A program made the position numbers and the translations under genes. A stretch of DNA of 64,000 nt from Streptomyces ochraceiscleroticus (GTDB taxonomy: Bacteria; Actinomycetota; Actinomycetes; Streptomycetales; Streptomycetaceae): positions 248,001 through 312,000 of the forward strand of contig NZ_JOAX01000003.1 in assembly GCF_000720485.1 (NCBI RefSeq), read 5' to 3'. Numbering within the stretch: the first letter of the stretch is position 1; each line of letters starts with the position of its first letter. The notes under the pieces are model-generated. The model was not told the DNA's origin, searched no databases, and was given only the letters and a program-made list of their open reading frames with translations. Positions 61,346 through 64,000 of the stretch are shown in pieces.

Positions 61346-64000
61346 TCAGATCGTCAGCGGCTCGAAGTCGCGGAGCTGGTACGGCGGCAGGTCGGCCTCG
61401 GTGGAGCGGGTGTTGTGCGCGAGGTCCAGGGCCCATGGGTGGCTCGGGCCGACCGCCGCTTCCATGGCGAGCAGCGCGCGGCTCAGGGACCCCAGGGCCG
61501 CCGCGCGGTCACCTGCCGCGAGCAGCGCCAGCGCGTGGTTGGCGTCGCTGCCGACGGTGTACGGGTGGGCGGGGCCGAGCAGTTCGCGGTAGCCCGTGTA
61601 CGTGAGCTCGGCCGTGGCCAGGGCCCGCTCCGGGTCGCCGGACTCGCGCTCCAGGCAGCAGAAGCCCGCCGCGGTCATCAGGGTGAGCGGGTCCCGGCGG
61701 CCGAGCAGCCGCACCGCCCGCTCCAGCAGCCGTTCCATGCCCTGCCGGGCCCGCTCCCCCTGCCCGGCGCCCCGGCGGCAGAGCGCGAGGCCGTGCCCGG
61801 CGCGCAGCGACTGGGGATGATCGGCGCCCAGGACGCGGTGGTGGCTGCGCACGGTCCGCTCCTGGAGCTCCAGCGCCGCCTCGGTACGGCCGGTGAGCCG
61901 CAGGTCGGTGGCGTAGTGCAGCTCGGAGTAGAGCGTCCAGGGGTGGCCGGGCCCGAGGAGCCGGCGGCGCGCCCGCAGCGTCCGCAGGTCCAGGTCCAGC
62001 GCCTCGTCGTAGGCGCCGAGCAGCCGCAGGGAGACCGCGGTGTTGTTCTGCGCGGCGAGGGTGCGCGCGTCGCCCTCGCCGAAGGTCTGCCGGCTGCCGT
62101 CGAGCACGTACCGGGAGAGCTCCAGGGCTTCCTGGAGGCGGGCGAGGCCGCGCAGGTCGGCGGCGAGCGCGGTGGCGGCCCGCAGGATGTCGCTGTCCGG
62201 GGTGGAGCGCCGGCCGAGCAGCCGCTCCAGCGCGGCCCGGTCCAGCTCCTCGCAGGCCGCGTACTGTCCGGTGGCGCGCAGCAGGTTGGCGTGTGCGTGC
62301 AGCAGGTCCAGGCGGCGCGGGTGGTCCTCGGGCAGCAGCAGCCGCCAGGTGCGGTCCGCGCGCCGGGCCAGGGCCAGGCCGGTGTCCTGGATACCGGCGA
62401 GATAGGCGTAACGCAGGCAGTTCAGTACCGGCCGCGCGGTCTCCTCCGGGTCGGCCTCCAGCGCGCCGGAGGGCAGCAGATGCGGCAGCAGCGCGGCGTA
62501 CGCGGGCCAGTCGGCGGGGTCGTCGGGGCGGCCGGGGTCGGCGGCGGCGAGCGCGCCGCGCACGGCCCGCTCGTACCGTTCCCGCTCCGGCGCGGGGACG
62601 CCCTCGCGGACCAGGAGGCGGACCATGCGGTGCAGATGGACGCCGGTGATCTCGGTGCCGTCCGCGGTCTCCATGGCGTCCACGACGGAGTAGCGGGCGA
62701 GCAGCCGCAGCGCGTCCTGGAGCCGTCGCGGGTCGCCGGTGAGGGGGGCGAAGTCGCCGCGGATCCGGCCGAGGAGGGTGACCGGTACGGTGCCGGGCGC
62801 GAGGACGGCGCACAGCCGCAGCAGTTCGCCGGCGTCCGGCGCGGTCTCGGCGATGCGGTCCAGCAGCGCGGTCCAGGCCGCGGCGAAGGTCATCGGGAAG
62901 TCCTCGGCGACGACCGTGCGGGCGTCGCCGATGCCGCCCTCCAGCAGCCGCAGATAGCTCCCGACGCTCATGTCGGAGTCGTTCAGCCAGCCCGCCGTCT
63001 GGTCCAGCAGGAGCGGCAGGTCCTCCAGGGCGGCGGCCAGCCGGCCCGCCTCGGCCGCGTCCAGGCGCGGGGCGCGGCGGCGCACGAAGGCGATGCTCTC
63101 GGGGCGGTCGAGGACGGGGACCGGGAGGAGGAGGGTGTTGTAGGTGTCCCAGGAGCGGTTCCGCGAGGTGATCAGGACGTGGCCCGAGCCGCTGGGCAGC
63201 AGGCCGGCCACCGCTTCGGGGTCGTCCGCGCCGTCCAGGACGAGCAGCCAGCGGTGGTACGGCTCGCCGCGGCGCAGCGCGTCCATGACCGCGCGCAGCC
63301 GCTCGGCGGTCCCCGTACCGCTTCTGATCCCCAACTCCGTTGCGAGACCAGCCAGTTGCCGCCTTGCCTCCTCCCCCGTCCCGGCCGCGATCCACCACAC
63401 CACGTCGTACTCGGTGGCGAAGCGGTGCACGTACTCGGCGGCCAGTTGGGTCTTGCCGACGCCCGCCATGCCCAGCAGGGTGCAGACCGCGGCGCCCCGC
63501 ACGGAGCCCGCCAGTCGGCGGTGGATGCGGGCGAGGAGGGCCGCGCGCCCGGTGAAGCGCGGGTTGCGGCGCGGCACCCCGCCCCAGACGTCGGGCGCGT
63601 CCAGCGGGAAGCGCGGGCCGCCGGTGCCGGGCGCCGGGGTGTCCGGGAGCCCGAGGCGGCGCAGCAGGAGCCGCTCGGCGTGGTGCGCGCCGGCCTCGGT
63701 GAGCTGGGCGGGGCCGAGCGCGGTGGCGCCGCGCGGGAGGTTGCCGGGGTCGGTGACGGAGACGGCGGCGAAGCGGCCGGGGTGGGCGGCGGTGACGGCG
63801 GCGAGGGCGGCGTCCCATTCCCGTCCCGTGCGCACGCCGGGCTGGAAGTAGCCGGCACTGAAGACGAGCAGCACCCGGCCGCCGGAGAGGGTGAGCCCGG
63901 CGAGCGCGGCCCGCAGTTCCATCGCGGCGGGCGGGTCCCAGTGGTGCAGCGGGGCGCGCAGCCCGTGCCGTTCGAGGCGGTCGGCGATCCAGTCGCCCCA
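61346..64000 (-). CDS. TIR / NB-ARC / TPR STAND-type protein, N-terminus outside the window
   Basis: 884 codons are visible and the frame stays open through the window edge, so the ATG at 63922 is internal. The visible start W-G-D-W-I-A-D-R-L then L-V-F-S-A-G-Y-F resembles a TIR domain. An NB-ARC ATPase follows with P-loop G-M-A-G-V-G-K-T-Q, W-L-L-V-L-D-G-A-D-D and I-T-S-R-N. The C-terminal half is tetratricopeptide repeats (G-x-x-H-P-x-T/S and R-R-x-L-G-P-x-H-P units), ending D-F-E-P-L-T-I. The order matches FxSxx-COOH-system TPR proteins (FxsT) and some antiphage STAND proteins. Partners would lie beyond 64000. Confidence 0.85.
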   Translation of the reverse strand, partial: WGDWIADRLERHGLRAPLHHWDPPAAMELRAALAGLTLSGGRVLLVFSAGYFQPGVRTGREWDAALAAVTAAHPGRFAAVSVTDPGNLPRGATALGPAQLTEAGAHHAERLLLRRLGLPDTPAPGTGGPRFPLDAPDVWGGVPRRNPRFTGRAALLARIHRRLAGSVRGAAVCTLLGMAGVGKTQLAAEYVHRFATEYDVVWWIAAGTGEEARRQLAGLATELGIRSGTGTAERLRAVMDALRRGEPYHRWLLVLDGADDPEAVAGLLPSGSGHVLITSRNRSWDTYNTLLLPVPVLDRPESIAFVRRRAPRLDAAEAGRLAAALEDLPLLLDQTAGWLNDSDMSVGSYLRLLEGGIGDARTVVAEDFPMTFAAAWTALLDRIAETAPDAGELLRLCAVLAPGTVPVTLLGRIRGDFAPLTGDPRRLQDALRLLARYSVVDAMETADGTEITGVHLHRMVRLLVREGVPAPERERYERAVRGALAAADPGRPDDPADWPAYAALLPHLLPSGALEADPEETARPVLNCLRYAYLAGIQDTGLALARRADRTWRLLLPEDHPRRLDLLHAHANLLRATGQYAACEELDRAALERLLGRRSTPDSDILRAATALAADLRGLARLQEALELSRYVLDGSRQTFGEGDARTLAAQNNTAVSLRLLGAYDEALDLDLRTLRARRRLLGPGHPWTLYSELHYATDLRLTGRTEAALELQERTVRSHHRVLGADHPQSLRAGHGLALCRRGAGQGERARQGMERLLERAVRLLGRRDPLTLMTAAGFCCLERESGDPERALATAELTYTGYRELLGPAHPYTVGSDANHALALLAAGDRAAALGSLSRALLAMEAAVGPSHPWALDLAHNTRSTEADLPPYQLRDFEPLTI

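Noticed and set aside
1..64000. tRNA or rRNA genes
   Set aside because: No T-loop GGTTCGA-type or CCA-end cloverleaf patterns or rRNA-like conserved stretches were noticed by eye; a tRNAscan run would be decisive.

Overview
The window is a high-GC actinomycete chromosome segment, almost certainly Streptomyces. Third codon positions are strongly G/C, GTG and TTG starts are common, adjacent genes overlap by ATGA or GTGA, and the gene content is typical of the genus: a conservon, Kgd-type 2-oxoglutarate decarboxylase, Lon with an HspR-like box, a SEDS/PBP pair, and Wbl and LutABC proteins. From memory, the order kgd, two-component pair, spermidine-synthase-like gene, lon, conservon, PBP/ftsW resembles the S. 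coelicolor core around SCO5281-SCO5302. That synteny is inference and was not checked.

Layout. 1-8.4 kb: the end of a TerD-like gene, a pyrimidine-dimer glycosylase-like gene, a tandem pair of anchored exported paralogues, the lactate-utilisation operon lutABC with its GntR regulator and a visible palindromic operator, and a cytochrome P450. 8.6-11.5 kb: a SEDS (FtsW/RodA) protein overlapping a class B penicillin-binding protein.

11.5-32.5 kb is the most unusual part: a chromosomal type IV secretion (T4SS-like) locus in two divergent arms. The minus arm, read from 25.2 kb down to 11.5 kb, has TcpC/VirB8-like, pilin-sized 2-TM, PrgI/TcpE/VirB3-like, VirB4 ATPase, lipoprotein and VirB6-like genes. 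It continues with two paralogous unknown genes, a possible effector-like gene, a membrane protein, a WhiB-like fusion regulator and a small unknown gene. The plus arm, 25.5-32.5 kb, has a one-TM protein, a DUF4913 protein, an NTF2-like anchored protein, a triple-domain peptidoglycan hydrolase, a beta-propeller lipoprotein and a VirD4/TraG coupling ATPase. An HD-domain gene follows. I see no relaxase, integrase, FtsK-type TraB or oriT-like element, so the locus may be a dedicated secretion machine, a degenerate integrative element, or a conjugation apparatus that works with a relaxase encoded elsewhere.

33-47 kb: an ABC ATPase, a divergent pair of diiron oxygenase-like genes, a two-domain alpha/beta hydrolase with a Cys in the first nucleophile position, and a MerR regulator whose dyad and 19-bp-spaced promoter lie between them. 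A TetR gene, an NlpC/P60 endopeptidase, a styrene-monooxygenase-like flavoprotein and a cvnABCD conservon follow.

47-64 kb: a PP2C-like gene divergent from the conservon, a MarR regulator, tandem secreted GH25 muramidases, lon, a spermidine-synthase-like gene, a response-regulator/histidine-kinase pair, kgd, a secreted lipase, and a TIR/NB-ARC/TPR protein truncated by the window edge. Most convergent gene pairs in this half are separated by strong GC-rich hairpins. No tRNA, rRNA, CRISPR array, insertion sequence or transposase was seen.
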